A DNA stretch of 60,000 bases. Origin: Membranipora membranacea. Its lineage: Eukaryota > Bryozoa > Gymnolaemata > Cheilostomatida > Membraniporidae. The stretch is from the NCBI GenBank assembly GCA_914767715.1, contig OU612065.1, positions 18,230,001 to 18,290,000 on the forward strand. The letters are read 5' to 3'. The notes beneath the pieces were generated by a model that did no database searches, was not told where the DNA came from, and saw only the letters and a program-made list of their open reading frames with translations. The position numbers and the translations under genes are program-made. Below are positions 1 through 36,670 of this stretch, one piece after another (position 1 is the stretch's first letter; each line of letters starts with the position of its first letter).

Positions 1-1376
1 GTGGTGACAACTCCCGTAAAGTATATTGCCCAATCAACGTTGGCTGTACAATGTGTGGAGTTTTCTGTGATGTATGGATTCTATACTTATCGTTTGAAAA
101 AGTTTTTTATATCTTCTTGCCAACTATTAGATTTATATTTATAAGCTGTCGATTAATTTATATGCATTTCTATCATTGCTCCATTAGTCCGTCCACATTT
201 TCTACTTTCACTTTGCCCTCATTATAATGCATGTATACCATATGAAGACATACAACGATTAATATCGATAAACTCTGTTCGGGTAACTGATTTTGATTTA
301 AAAAAGAAATTTATATTTTCATTTATTTTATCTTACATTTCTGCTCAAAAAGTATTATTCATTGTAGTATAAATACACCACAAAATAATTGTAAAAAATA
401 AATTTTTTTAAATTCACAATGAGAATCAATCTCATTTCATAAGCATCAGTACACAAATAAAGAGAACAATATATAAAAACCCATGCATATATAGACAGGG
501 TTAGTAAATTTCAATCAAATTTACAATAAATAAGACTATGGCGCGCAGTGTTCGCCCCGGAACCTGCCATGAGGTGTCAATGAAATCTATAGTACAATGA
601 GATGAGGGATCAATGTGAGAAATATGATGGTTCACAAACTTAATGCGGAGCCAGGATGAATTTGAAGTGGCTTTGCATGGGTGAGAATTTTATACTTTGT
701 GACATGAATCATTAGAAAAGCACCAAAGAAAAAGTTAGTTGCTTTGATTACAGAGCGAAGTTAGCTGTTCCATCACACGTTCCAAAGCCACACTCAGAGA
801 AATTGGTTTTCACACGCTCCCTCGTACAAAATATTAGAATAGTGATGAGATTCTTTAGGCCAATTGTGACCAATAAACACTAACTTGAACATATGGGAGG
901 TGAGAATATTTTTTAGAGTTTTTACAAGGGCGTAGTAGTTAACAACCATTACAATGGGATAGATAGGGTAATACTTTTCGATTCCTTGATTGAGAAGAAA
1001 ATCTGAGATAGATGAATACTAAGAAGAAGGAGAAACTTGATACAATAGCAATAAAACACAACTGCATTTACACGTAAGTATGCATAATAAAGTACAAAAA
1101 TCATACAACAAATAGAAGAGTAGTAGGCGTCATTACAAGAATTAAGGTGAACAGTCAAGAAGCCCAGTTTTTAAACAAAAATATCAACTCACCTGTCTTT
1201 TATGCACAATATTTATACATCTTGGCATGCAGAATCTAATTATGCTTCAACTTGCAGTAGGCTTAATGTAATTTCATGGAAAAAACTAAGTAGGTTAAAG
1301 TAGACATGAGTGAGTTATGGTCTCGTGGTATATACATATTTAGGGAGCACAACTCCAAACATGCTCGTTTGTATTT
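1..1376. other. 3' UTR and downstream flank of the SIK3-like gene
   Basis: This AT-rich stretch follows the stop codon of the minus-strand kinase gene. It should contain the 3' untranslated region. No open frame here resembles a protein. The first canonical AATAAA on the minus strand after the stop is at 327-322, which would give a 3' UTR of about 1.05 kb. Nothing else recognisable was seen. Confidence 0.5.
322..327 (-). terminator. Candidate polyadenylation signal of the SIK3-like gene
   Basis: TTTATT on the plus strand reads AATAAA on the minus strand. It is the first canonical hexamer downstream of the kinase stop codon at 1377. The region is AT-rich, so a chance match is possible. Confidence 0.3.
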
Positions 1377-25401
<24,025 letters not shown>

Positions 25402-28159
25402 TTATTGCCCAAGTGAGGATTGTATGTTTCCGATTGCCGAAGGAGACATATAGGCTCCCCTTTTCAGTCGGGATTATCAAGAAATATTACGATGTCTGAA
25501 AGAGTGTTCAAAATATTATGGCTCCTAGACTTATTGAGGTAGGAAAAATGAAATAAGTCTTTGCTGTTGGAGATAAAATACTTTGCAGCTCTAAATAATT
25601 TGAGAGAAAATATTTCTTATTATTTTAGAATAGAAAAAAAATGATCACACTGCTTGCAGCTCAACTTTTTGATATGAGTCTCTCTGCACCAGAATTATTG
25701 CAATAACAAGGTCTAATCCAGAACATTGGACATCTGTCAATGTTTGACTGGCCCTCCAAACACCCTTTGGCTTGGGGATGGCATTCATTCTCATTGCTGC
25801 TGCTGCAACAGTCGCAGTGCTTGCCAAGGACTCGTCCCATTGTTTCTGTTGCCTATCTGTCTATGTCTTGATATTCTTTGTGGTGCCCCTTTTACAGCAA
25901 AGTTTGTCAAGAAGGGCTAGTTGTTTAGTGAACCTGTCTTGTACAGTAATCAATAAAAATCTCCAGTTGATTGCCTTGAGCTTTGACTTGAGTCTAAACA
26001 TTCATTTTTTTAAAGAATTGGTTCTGACTGTGGTTATTGATTGCTAGACACTATGCAGGAAGAGTTGGCTGCATTCCCCTCTTTGATGCCGGAAAGGAAT
26101 GATCTCATTGAAAAAGTTCCCATGTAATCTGTGCCTTTTTAACTTGTGTATATTGCACAGAATCTCCTAAGATTATTAAGTAGAGTGGAACCAAGGCTGG
26201 AAAAGCCGACGAACTTGCTAGGACCTATTAGTTTAGGGACCTATTATCTTATTGAAATTACATTTACACTAACTGCTAAGCTATTTGATAGCTTCAAAGA
26301 ATCATTTTTATAAAAACACCTCACCTTAGAGGGATTGAAGCAGTCAACAACAATGATAGAAGTAGTCAAGTATCTGATGTTTATTTTTTGGTTGTAGAAG
26401 GTGAAAGGTGTGAAGCCGGTAGTCAATCATGGAATTGACAAGGTATGACGCAAAATATATTCGGAGGGGGTATGCTTTATCATAAATTGGTTCTATATCT
26501 TCTACCCTACCTTATTAAGATCCTTTACTACACAAAGATGATGTTGATCCTGCTATTTTGTATTTCAATTATCCTGAAAAGATTTATAACTAGCTGTTGT
26601 TAAAGTGATGATTAAGTTTGCTCCTTGACGCAGTTCCCTGAGGGATAATCAATCTTTACCCATAAATCTGACCAGGGACCACCCTCCCTGCTCTGACTTA
26701 CGTATTGTATCCACATTTTGCGGAAGGAGCCTTTTGTAAGATTTTGTAGGCTTAATGAAATAATCCAAAAATAACTGATTCAGATGACGGCAACATAAGT
26801 CATAAAATGCTTTGTGGTTGTCAGAGAAATTAAAGGAACGGCCTAAACTAGTGAGCAAGCAAAGGTGCATTGGTTCTTGTACAGTCCTGTGTGTTTGTGA
26901 GTTGTCAAAGGGTACTCACTTTCTCCTAGGGTTAACCATGACCTTTACATTGAACTGTCAGTCTGATTTTTCTGTTTCAGACAATCACGAGTATCTATCT
27001 AACAGCCAGAGTTTACATGCATTGGGCATAGAGGACTTCACCTTAACTGATCTGAGAGCTTCCCCTACCTGTGGAGAAGGGACAGTCAAGATATGAAAGG
27101 TAGGTATTGGAAATTTGAAAAATGTATCAAGCATTGTTGGGCAGCGTCATGACCATGTTTCTAGCTTTGATCACATGAATTTTTGTCATTTGATTTTCAC
27201 TGGACAACTCTGGGATGATCATTCTACTGTTCGCGTTTAAATCATTTGTCATATCATCCATTCTAATTCATCACTACTTATTTTTGTACAACTAAAGAAA
27301 TTGTCTTTCCTTTTCGCATGAGATAACAACTCTCATACAAATTATAGATAAAGTTTGTAGCATTATTTTGCAACACCTAAACGCTATTTGCTCCTCTGCA
27401 CATGCTAAATGAGATTCACCTTCTAATGTCTGGTGGCTGATATTTTTTGTCTCATTTGGTAGAACTCCAGGACACAACTTCTTCGGAGTCCAACTTGAGG
27501 TTTAATTCCTGGAGCTGCTACTGGACTGTGAGTATAGCAGATTATACTGTGCACAATTTATTCTTGAAAAAATACCTCTGCATGTTGTTTATCTGCTTGT
27601 TACTACCTAAAATATGGTTAAAAAATCATTCCACAAATTTATGGCAAATAACAGACCGCAAAACTACCATTGATGGATTACAGTAGAAAAGTCATCAGCA
27701 TCTGCAGAGGCTTAGGTGCAGATAATGAGTATTCTGCTGCTTTGAGAAGTGAGATCAATATGAAAATAGGAAAGGGTAGAATTTCTCGATCCCAAAATAT
27801 ATTTTCTCAATTTTAGTTCTTGCTGTGAGTTTTGGGATGAGGTATATAATATGAGCAAGATGAGTTCAACCACCTAGCAGATGAGATGGGTTAACTAGTA
27901 TGGTAGGATATCTTGTTCACTTTCTGCCATGTATCCCAGTAATCTGGACTTCATCAAAAGTGTCTGATAAGGTGATATGTCAGATAGATCAGACAGCCGC
28001 CATCATTTTTTTTATCACTAAAATGGCAGACAAAAATACGGATCACTATGACAAGATAAGGCACCACGAGTAACATGTTAGAGACAAACATTCCCTATTG
28101 TAGTACCATTTATTGAAACGCTGAAATGCTTTCTTTTTAAGACTGAAAGATAAATTCAG

Positions 28160-28198
28160 GAGTTGCCCTCTATTACAAATTTTAAAAGGGGGCAACTC
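28160..28198. repeat. Short hairpin GAGTTGCCC / GGGCAACTC
   Basis: Exact 9-bp arms at 28160-28168 and 28190-28198 enclose 21 bp. It may be a very small MITE; nothing more can be said. Confidence 0.4.
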
Positions 28199-28889
28199 TG
28201 AGACTTTGTTGATGGTTGCATATTTATGATTCGTTTCAACCCTAATTGCAAACTTTAGCTTGCTCATTCGCGAGAAAGCCTCCTTATGGGTTTAATATGG
28301 TGAATTTGATTTTAGCGCAACAGAGTCAAATAACTGTGGTCTAATTGCTGGTGCTTATGCCACTTCTTTGAGTTTAAGGCAAAATTTTCCCCTATGAACA
28401 AAATCTTGCTAGAAAATATAAATCAGTCAAGTGCTTGCCACATTGTGTTGACACATTTTGTCATTGCATACTTGCGTGTCTAGATATGAGAAGGATTGAA
28501 TATAGTATATATCTCGGCTTTTTTCGTGCTTCATGACTGTTAAACAAACCAGATACAATATTGACTGATAAATATGCTATGTATATTTGCGCATGTTGTG
28601 AACAAGAATAAATTGAGAATTCCAGTTTTCATATCATGATCCTTATCTGTCATTCTCAGAGAGCATGTAGCGTATGTCCCATCCCAAAAATCTGACAATA
28701 TAAATAAACTAGTGGCAAAAAGGAATTTAAGTGTTGAAGTGGGCGGGTGTACCTCATAAGCTGGGAGTGAAGTGTCATTGTCTGTGAACAGGGAGGCAGT
28801 ACTCTCACGACAAGTGACATAGCCAATGCATTGGTTACTTGTGACGAGCAACTAATGTCTGAGATAAATCAGTCATAATTTGTCTAGGA

Positions 28890-30475
28890 CACTACAGATT
28901 TTGTTCGATAGAGTTATCTTCCCAAATTGCTATGAAATTCATTCCATTGACTGTAAGGATGAATAGAGCTGTACCAATAATTTAAGATAATAGTAGCAAA
29001 TGCTAACAATCAACACTCTCATTGTTAATTTTGCAATATTATCCCTATCAGCCATCTTGCCAAGGTGTCCATGTTGCCTTAAGGTAATGTCAAAGACCGA
29101 TCAAAATATCAACATATCATATACCGTTGGAAAGCTGCCGAGCTACTGAAAATGAATACCTGAACAAAAACTTGATTTGATGACGTTGTGTCATTAAAGG
29201 GGGAAATGAGGCAGAAACGCTGTTTTTGTCAAAGCAGATGGAGGAGTCAAATTAATTGCAAGAAATTTCAAAACAGGTGGAATGTATACTTAGAGATTGA
29301 GTTCATAGTAAAATTTGGTTTTCTTTGATATATGACTAGTCTAAACTGACTTTTTACGTCACGCCATACAACGCATTTTTTTGGGTGAAGCCGTGAAAAT
29401 ATGTGAAATTTCAATCATTAATTCAGAACAGATCATAGGCTCGAAACAAAATTAATTATGATTTTCCCTTAGAGTACACTTCAAATATCATACATATTGA
29501 CTTTCAAAAAATTAGCTTGCCTATTGCGAAAACAGTGGACTCTCGAATACACCTGATATTTTTCGCAACTTTTGCATAACGTCAAATGTGCTGTCCAAAT
29601 GACCATTATTGTGGCCAAACAAAGTTTTTTTGAAAGTTCTCACACAGCCGCTTTTATTACCCATGGTGCACACAGGAAATGCCAACAGATTTTTCCACTG
29701 CATCTTTGTTTTTCTTGAATTTAACGTAAAAGAATGGCCAAAAACACCTCAAAAGTCCCAAAAAATAGCTGTTTTTTGGCATTCTTTTGCGTTAAATTCA
29801 AGAAAAACGAAGATGCAGGGAAAAAATCTTTTGGCATTTCCTGTGTGCACCATGGCTAATGAAAGCGGCTTCGTATTTGAGAACTTTCAAAAAAACTTTG
29901 TTTGGCCACAATAATGGTCATTTGGACAGCACATTTGATGTTATGCAAAAGTTGCAAAAAATATTGGCTGTATTCGAGAGTCTACTGTTTTCGCAATATG
30001 CAAGCTAATTTGTTGAAAGTTAATAGGTATGGCATTTGAAGTGTACTCTAAAGGAAAATCATAATTAATTTTGTTTCGAGCCTATGATCTGTTCTGAATT
30101 AATGATTGAAATTTCACATATTTTCACGGCTTCACAAAAAAAAATGCATTGTATGGCGTGACGTAAAAAATCAGTTTGGACTAGTCATATATCAAAGAAA
30201 ATCAAATTTTACGATGAACGCAATCTCTAAGTATGCATTCCACCTGGTTTGAAAATTCTTGCATTGAATTTGACTCCTCCATCTGCTTTGACAAAAACAG
30301 CGTTTTCTGCCTCATTTCCTCCCTAAAATGACACAACGTCATTGAATCAAGTTTTTGTTCAGGTATTCATTTTCAGTAGCTTGGCAGCTTTCCAACGGTA
30401 TATGATATGTTGATATTCGGATCGGTCTTTGACATTACCTTAATGTTCATGAATTGGGACCACTCAAGATTGACA
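28890..30475. repeat. Left arm of outer inverted repeat, split by the palindromic element
   Basis: 28890-29082 followed by 30440-30475 aligns with the reverse complement of 31329-31585. Shared blocks include CACTACAGATTTTGTT, GCTAACAATCAACACTCTCA and GGTGTCCATGTTGCC, then CATGAATTGGGAC beyond the insertion. The 1.36-kb palindrome lies between the two halves. Confidence 0.75.
29083..30439. mobile_element. 1.36-kb foldback (palindromic) element flanked by TTAA
   Basis: The element starts GGTAATGTCAAAGACCGAT and ends with its exact reverse complement. Two arms of about 665 bp pair along their whole length with roughly 90% identity by eye, around a spacer of about 25 bp near 29748-29772. TTAA stands on both sides (29079-29082 and 30440-30443), the target duplication of piggyBac-type elements, although the end sequence is not one I recognise. 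It encodes no transposase. Open frames at 29609-29914 and 29521-29703 are mirror images caused by the palindrome, not genes. It is best read as a non-autonomous DNA transposon with giant terminal inverted repeats. Confidence 0.82.
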
Positions 30476-30689
30476 CAAGATCAATATTAATCTGTTAATA
30501 TTCCTGTCAATTTATATATACACTCCTGTAATATTTATTTGGTGACAATGGTGTTCTGTATGGGAACACTGATACACAGCTCAGAATTCAAACATAACAA
30601 ACATTGCACGGATTTGTAGGCACACCTAACTAAGTCTTGATCAAAAAAGGATGATTCAAATCATATGTCTTATCACTTGTCACATCCCG

Positions 30690-30870
30690 AGGCATGGGCG
30701 GCGAAATTTTAGTGCCTTATCGGCGAGGCTCTCTGTTTCCAGGCAGGTCGAAGCACATCTAGGGGCCAACCAATGCACGAGTAGGCGATGGACCACAGTG
30801 GGATTCGTTCCCTAGACCTTCAACATGTGCATGCTGAAGTCCGGTGCTCTAATCAACTGAGCCACCTCAT
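30690..30870 (-). repeat. tRNA-derived SINE, minus strand
   Basis: Read on the minus strand from about 30870, GTGGCTCAGTTGATTAGAGC is an almost ideal tRNA A-box region, and GGGAACGAATCCCA about 45 nt later fits a B box. The following body (to about 30690) is unlike tRNA, as expected of a SINE. A true tRNA gene is excluded because no acceptor stem closes. Confidence 0.65.
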
Positions 30871-31148
30871 ACTCTTCCCAAAAGATATGATTCTAGGATT
30901 GCTTTCAGAACAATGTAACCAACTCATAATCCAAAAAAATGAATGATACCTTTGAGTTTATACTGGTGCCAATATCAAATTCCAATCAAGATTATCCCTA
31001 AATTACATAGGCAATAATCTTGAGGATTGATTGAAATGATGGTGTTTCTCTAATTCTGCTTCCAAAAATTAAATCCAAAAGGTAGCTTGTGGATTCCCAT
31101 ATCAAGCCACAAGCATCGATTAAAATTTTTAGCTCAGACTGAACCTTT

Positions 31149-31191
31149 GTTAGAGCAAGGATTTCAAGACTGTTGAAATCCTTGGTTAGAG
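31149..31191. mobile_element. 29-bp hairpin with 7-bp flanking direct repeats
   Basis: CAAGGATTTCAA (31156-31167) and TTGAAATCCTTG (31173-31184) are perfect arms around GACTG. GTTAGAG precedes and follows the hairpin directly (31149-31155 and 31185-31191), like a target duplication. Confidence 0.5.
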
Positions 31192-31328
31192 AGTGCTTAC
31201 TTTTGAGTAACCTCTATCCCCCTCCCATCTATGTTAGAGTGCAAGGGATCATCGCTAAGCTAATATTGTTGGATTTGATACCCCTTCAGTCAACTGCTGC
31301 CGGGTTTTGTTGGGCAGTCATGTCTGCA

Positions 31329-31585
31329 ATGTCGATCTTGAGTAGTCCCAATTCATGGCTATTGAGGCAACATGGACACCCTTGTCAAGTTGGGTGACAG
31401 GAATAATATTGCACAATAGAGCATGTTAACAATGAGAGTGTTGATTGTTAGCATTTGTTGCTATTATCTTAAATTCTTGGTACTGCTCTATTCATCCTAA
31501 CAATCAATGGAATGAATTCTATAGCAATTTGGGAATATAACTCTTACATACAAAGCCTTGTTCGTCACAAACAAAATCTGTAGTG
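31329..31585. repeat. Right arm of outer inverted repeat, with empty insertion site
   Basis: This is the reverse complement of 28890-29082 plus 30440-30475. At the point where the left arm carries the TTAA-flanked palindrome, this arm runs uninterrupted with TCAA (TTGA at 31362-31365). It therefore shows the site without the insertion. Confidence 0.72.
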
Positions 31586-33920
31586 GGATGTCTGTTATGC
31601 CTTGTCTGATGGTATACAATGAACAGCGCAACCCATATAAAATTGTAAACTGTTTCTTGTTGCTTTAGCGGTAGCAACGTCACATATTTATATAAACCTA
31701 GGGGGTTCCTTTACCGACATATAAGGCTATGTTGGATAAAAGCTGAAGGAGATTATTTTGCTGAAGTACCCTCCCCTACCTGAGTACATTCAACAAACTC
31801 AAATCGTCTGCGCTATCATAAAAAGTGGGGAAGCGCGTGGTAGCAACGCGATTATGTAGACATATTGCTTCTTTCACCACCTGAACTATATAAAAGCAGG
31901 AAAAATTTACCTTCTGTTAAATCCCTGGTGTTTGACCTTTCATTACCGGTCACATTTGTCTAGAATCTAGATCTACCAAAGGTCTTGTAATTGTACCTAC
32001 AGCACTTTCTGCTGGTCAATTATATTACTGATAACACTGGTACAGCTCAGAGAAACCTGCAAATTACATATTACTTTAGAGTTACCTGAACATGCAAAAA
32101 ATGACAACTAAGTTCATACCTCTCCAATACTATATGAAGCGAGCGTTCCAACAAGGAGATTGGAACAAAAGACAAGCTCAGCCAATCTATCTCCTCTAAC
32201 CTGGCTTTTCAACCATTGTAAGAAAAGCTCTGTGAATTCCCTAAAAATCTCTGAATAAGCATGATTTATGTTGACGGGAATGCCAAGCAACTGGGAGTGG
32301 GATTTTTAATTATAATTTTTATTTCAATAATGACTTCCTTGTAGAAATGAAAGTGATAAAACATACTGCTGATCGACGATCATGTGGGTGTGAGCATGTA
32401 TCGTATGTTAGCTGCGCTTCATTTTCTACAGCAGTTATGCTATGCCTGCTGTAGCTTGAAAAATGAAGATATAGATATTTATGATACATGACCTACCCTA
32501 GTCTTAGGTTTTTGATAATGGAAGTCGACAAGTATGGTCCAAAACTTTCTCTCCAGCAACATCTTTACTTGGCTTGGCTTTTGACGAAAATTAGAATTTT
32601 GCTGAGAATGTTTGTGGGCTTCTGTATTTTTGTGGCCCTTCACAGTCGGGAAGCAGTTGAATATCTATATATGTCTAAACATCAAGGGACTGAAATCATG
32701 ATTTGTTATGGTTCCAAAATCGGGTCGGTACCAGCAAATATATATCCAGCATCTGCAAGTGCCGTACCAGATTAACACATAGTAAAGCTAAAAGGCATTG
32801 AGAAGAGAACCACTCTAAAAGTGGTAAGTTGTGAAATTTCACACTATGATACACTCACTCAGCTTCTTCACCTCCATATGCTGTCAAGCCATTGTGTAGA
32901 AACAGGTTATTCTTTTGTCATGTTTTCTTGCATACAGAAATTATACCTGTCAAGGGTCCATCATTAGTCTGAGCCCCCCAGACTTTTGCAACCCCCCCCC
33001 CCCCCGCCCGACGGCCCCCATATGAAGCATCAACTTTTCTTGTCTCTTTTTAAAATCCATCAGAGAGTTTCCCTCACTAAACTCCAGTACATCTTTAACA
33101 GTTAATAGGAGGAAATCATGTAGCTCAATCTGTGGATGTCTACCAGCTTGGTAAAGTTATGAATTTAGGACATCACTTATACTATACTAGATCAGAAAAA
33201 TTCGAAAAAATGGCCTAGGGCCTAATCCTTTGTTTTCACTCAACTAAACTGTGGCACAGTTTGATGTTAATTGGTTATTAGACCAACTCAATGGTTTCCT
33301 TTGTGTTGCCTTCTTGGACTGACGCTCAATGACAAAAACAAAATGTGAAAATTCACATTTTCTTGGTGCAAAGATTTTCATAACTAGAATTGTGAAAGAA
33401 GAAAAGGAGAAATTTGATTCCTTTCTCCCCTTCATTCCTCCCTAACAAAGCAATTTGAGTTTAAAACAACAATACTTTTTAGATTTAGATCAGCCACACA
33501 TGTCTAAGCGTAACCAATCGCTAGTCACGTTTTACCAGGCTAGGATACTGCTATTCATACATTGCAATATTGAAAAAAAACCTCATTGTAAGGCATCCAA
33601 GTTTGTGTGTGAGACTATTCTCCGCTGCATAACTTCCTTCATTGTGCGCTCTGATAAAAAAAACCTGATGTTAAAATGATTGCAGTGGGTGCGTGTCTAA
33701 AGTAGTGTCAGATGTCAGTGTCACCACCACACTCGGCCTATACAGTCCATCAGTGGGCATAGTGCCGGACAAGCTCGTCCCAGCCAATCCTTGGTTCGTA
33801 ACTGCATGTAACTATGCTACTTCGTTTTCCTGGAAAAGCCTGACCAGAATAGAGAAATAACTTTTTAAAACCTTTCTGTAATCACTGTTATTAGTATAGT
33901 TTTCATCTCATAATTATGTT

Positions 33921-34000
33921 CAGCCTATCAATAATTGCCTTGCCATTTTCACAAATAATTCACATAACACTCACATACTGAGCCAAGAGCGACTAAAAGT
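33921..34000 (+). repeat. Upstream copy of an 80-bp segment near the ZIP promoter
   Basis: CAGCCTATCA, CCATTTTCACAAATA and TTCACATAACACTC with their surroundings match 36471-36548 in the same direction with about 85% identity. This may be a duplicated promoter-proximal segment or a dispersed repeat. Confidence 0.55.
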
Positions 34001-35239
34001 ATAGTTTCTCACATGTCACATGTTCACATTGGACTTTAGTATTGTGCTGAACACCGTATAAACTGTATCAAAACAGCGCTGTAGGTAGGTAGAATACAGT
34101 CCACTGACTAACAATTCACCGAACTCCCTTCCACCACCATTATCTCGAACAGGCATATTAATTATTTACAATCAAAATCACACCAACCGTGAAAGGCAGG
34201 GTCAGAAATTAGCATTTTGAGTTCACAAATGGAGAGCATCGCTATATGCATGTTATTATTCTCATAGAGATTTGGTAAACGGTTATTTAATGATCATTGA
34301 ATGCCAAGTTATCCGAAGAGAGAAAGTGTTCACTGTTCTTTATAATGAAGGAGAATGTCGTACATACTGTAAGGCCGTTGTCTGAGAGGAAATTTTTACA
34401 ATAAAACAGAGAGAAAACAAAAACAATGCAGCACAAAAAGCAACATAATTGTCACAGAATTATTATACAATGGAACAGGCTTCATATTGATGGCGCTAAA
34501 GCATAGTTCGGACACTTGAACATAGCAGGCACATGAGTATGAGGCGTATCTCTGTTGAGAGTCAGTATTAATAGATTTGAATTTACAGATGAATTGGCAC
34601 TATAGAGAGCTCCTTGGGATAGGGGTTGAAGTGAAATGTTCTAATTATAGGACACATGCCCAGAAACGGTCAAAAACCGTGCATACAGAGAATAATGTCA
34701 CTCAGTTCATTGGTCATTGGATTGGTCAGGTCATCGGTGATTGTGAGATTATGAGTCAATTGAACCAGATCACGCACCTCCCATATGTATACATATACAT
34801 ATTTATATATTCATGTCATTTGAAGAGTAGTCAGATGCGGAATATTTTTGCTGCAGATGACTCTAATAATGTTGCGACAGCACACAAGTCATGCGACCTG
34901 TAGGAAACTAATACATGCTAATGCATAGGCTCAATTTGCGCTCCTCTTTAAAACCCCTTGCATCTGTCCAACAGCTCCCTGGCCGTGGCAGGTGGCTAGA
35001 AAACTGGATGGTAGAAGGGTTACAACTGAAATTCCTTGTGGTTAAGTGTGATAAGAATTCACCAAACATCCATTTGATGTGCCATTGCGATATTTGTAAT
35101 AGTCTACTCCACAAGACGGACAATGACAAGACTAGACAAGACAGTGACAATCTTTTTTGGCTCCCAATCTCTAAGTTCCATGTGCTTTCAAAATCTTGAC
35201 ATTTTCCATTGCAGGATTTCATAGATTTGACATAGTGAA

Positions 35240-35257
35240 GAAGGGCTGCAGCCCTTC
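35240..35257. repeat. Perfect 18-bp palindrome
   Basis: GAAGGGCTG followed by CAGCCCTTC forms an exact palindrome. Its role is unknown. Confidence 0.5.
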
Positions 35258-36155
35258 ATCTGTATATTCATAATTAGTAATTGACAGCATCTGTTCTACT
35301 TCCTCTATTATTTAAATATCGATCCCAAGGACCGAATTGATGAACTCTGTTCAGGTTGTGTTTTTGAGTGGATTAATTTTTTTTGTGTGCCACCAATCAA
35401 TATATATATATCTATATCTAACGTAACTCTGCATTGAACAGGTATAATGTGCATACTGCATAACAACCTGCGATGGATTGTCACGTTTTCATTATCTTTG
35501 TCTTAGCTGCTCAGGTGATCAACACAGCACAGTGCTTATTACAGGCTATATGCTAACTTTGTTATCATCATAGTTTGTTTCCGTGATAACGATATGTTTA
35601 AACATGGTTTATTATGTTTTACAAAGGAGTTAGAGACTCCTTGGTTTTACCCATCAAAAAAGGTTTGTAGCATATTAGTTTTATCATGCATCAATACAAC
35701 AATCACTAAGTATAAGATAATAACGAGTAATTATCAAAAGATTGACCTCCTTGTTTCCGCTCTTTGGTATGTGTTGGTTGGTTTGGATGCTCAAATTCTA
35801 CTTTATTAAGTATTTCATCGGATAAAAGTTTAAAAGTTTTTATTCATTTCCACAACCTCCGAGACCAAGGTTATCTAAAAAAAACTCTACGTTTCTGTCA
35901 CTCTACGCTGCATTGCACATGAAACAGCAAATCGCTATTCATTTGCTGGATTCTATGGAATTCTTATAAGCAAAGCCTAAAGGAATGTTTTGACCAGCCA
36001 ACCTCCCAGGGCCACTTTCTTTTTTTGATTCCGATAGTTACCTAGTAACAAGGTTTTAAACTTGAATTCTAATTTGAAGCTTTATTATGATAACCAACAG
36101 CATAAAACTTGAAGCATTCACGTATTGTTCTTTTTTTATTGTATTGTTGCAGCCT

Positions 36156-36179
36156 GTTACATAACAGCTGTTACGTAAC
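36156..36179. repeat. 24-bp near-palindrome with E-box core
   Basis: GTTACATAACAGCTGTTACGTAAC is palindromic except for one base pair. It centres on CAGCTG, an E-box, and ends in GTTACGTAAC. It lies 0.7 kb upstream of the ZIP start. Confidence 0.45.
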
Positions 36180-36424
36180 GGTACTGCAAGTCACTGGCAC
36201 CGGCTAGCTGCGAAAAACAATTTTTTGCAACAGCTCAACAAAAACAATACCTGATCATGCCATTCTGAGTACTCAATGGTCTTTTGTGCATGCAGTGAAA
36301 GAGTTACAAAAGGTGGATAAAAGGCTTGAGCGGTCACCGATGTCAAGCAGCCACTTGGTGGCTACAAGCACTTGAGTGGAGCATAAAGCCATTATTTGTG
36401 ACAAGTCACATAATAACCATAAGC

Positions 36425-36670
36425 TGATGAACTGTGGGCGGAGAATAAAATGTGAAAAGTGAAAAGAGCTCAGCCAATCAAATTGCCTTCCCATTTTCAC
36501 AAATATTTCACATAACACTCGCATACAGAGCCGGGAGCAACTAGAAGCTGAGCGGGACGTGAACGAAACGGACGCCTCAATCTTATCCGGGTCGCAATAC
36601 TTTCTTACCGGCAAGTGAACGTTCGAGCAGACAAAAGGTTTTTGATCCTCTGGTGAAATTAAGTGTAAGT
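36425..36670 (+). promoter_or_regulatory. Presumed promoter and 5' noncoding exon of the ZIP gene
   Basis: A GC-box-like GTGGGCGG (about 36434) and a CCAAT box in CAGCCAATCA (36471-36480) lie upstream of a locally GC-richer stretch. A splice acceptor at 36869-36870 directly before the start codon shows that an upstream noncoding exon must exist. GTGTAAGT near 36664 could be its donor. No transcription start is seen directly. I did not find a clear metal response element. Confidence 0.35.

Noticed and set aside
26649-26870. 73-aa minus-strand frame
   Set aside because: Composition is plausible for protein, but nothing is recognised and it stands alone in the spacer; at most a transposon fragment.
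29609-29914. 101-aa open frame and its mirror at 29521-29703
   Set aside because: Both lie in the arms of the palindromic element and mirror each other; no protein motif is present.
32488-32775. 95-aa plus-strand frame with a hydrophobic stretch
   Set aside because: No family motif and no neighbouring exon; consistent with chance.
34908-35222. Overlapping open frames on both strands (104 and 94 aa)
   Set aside because: No motif, no matching splice sites, and coding on both strands at once is unlikely.
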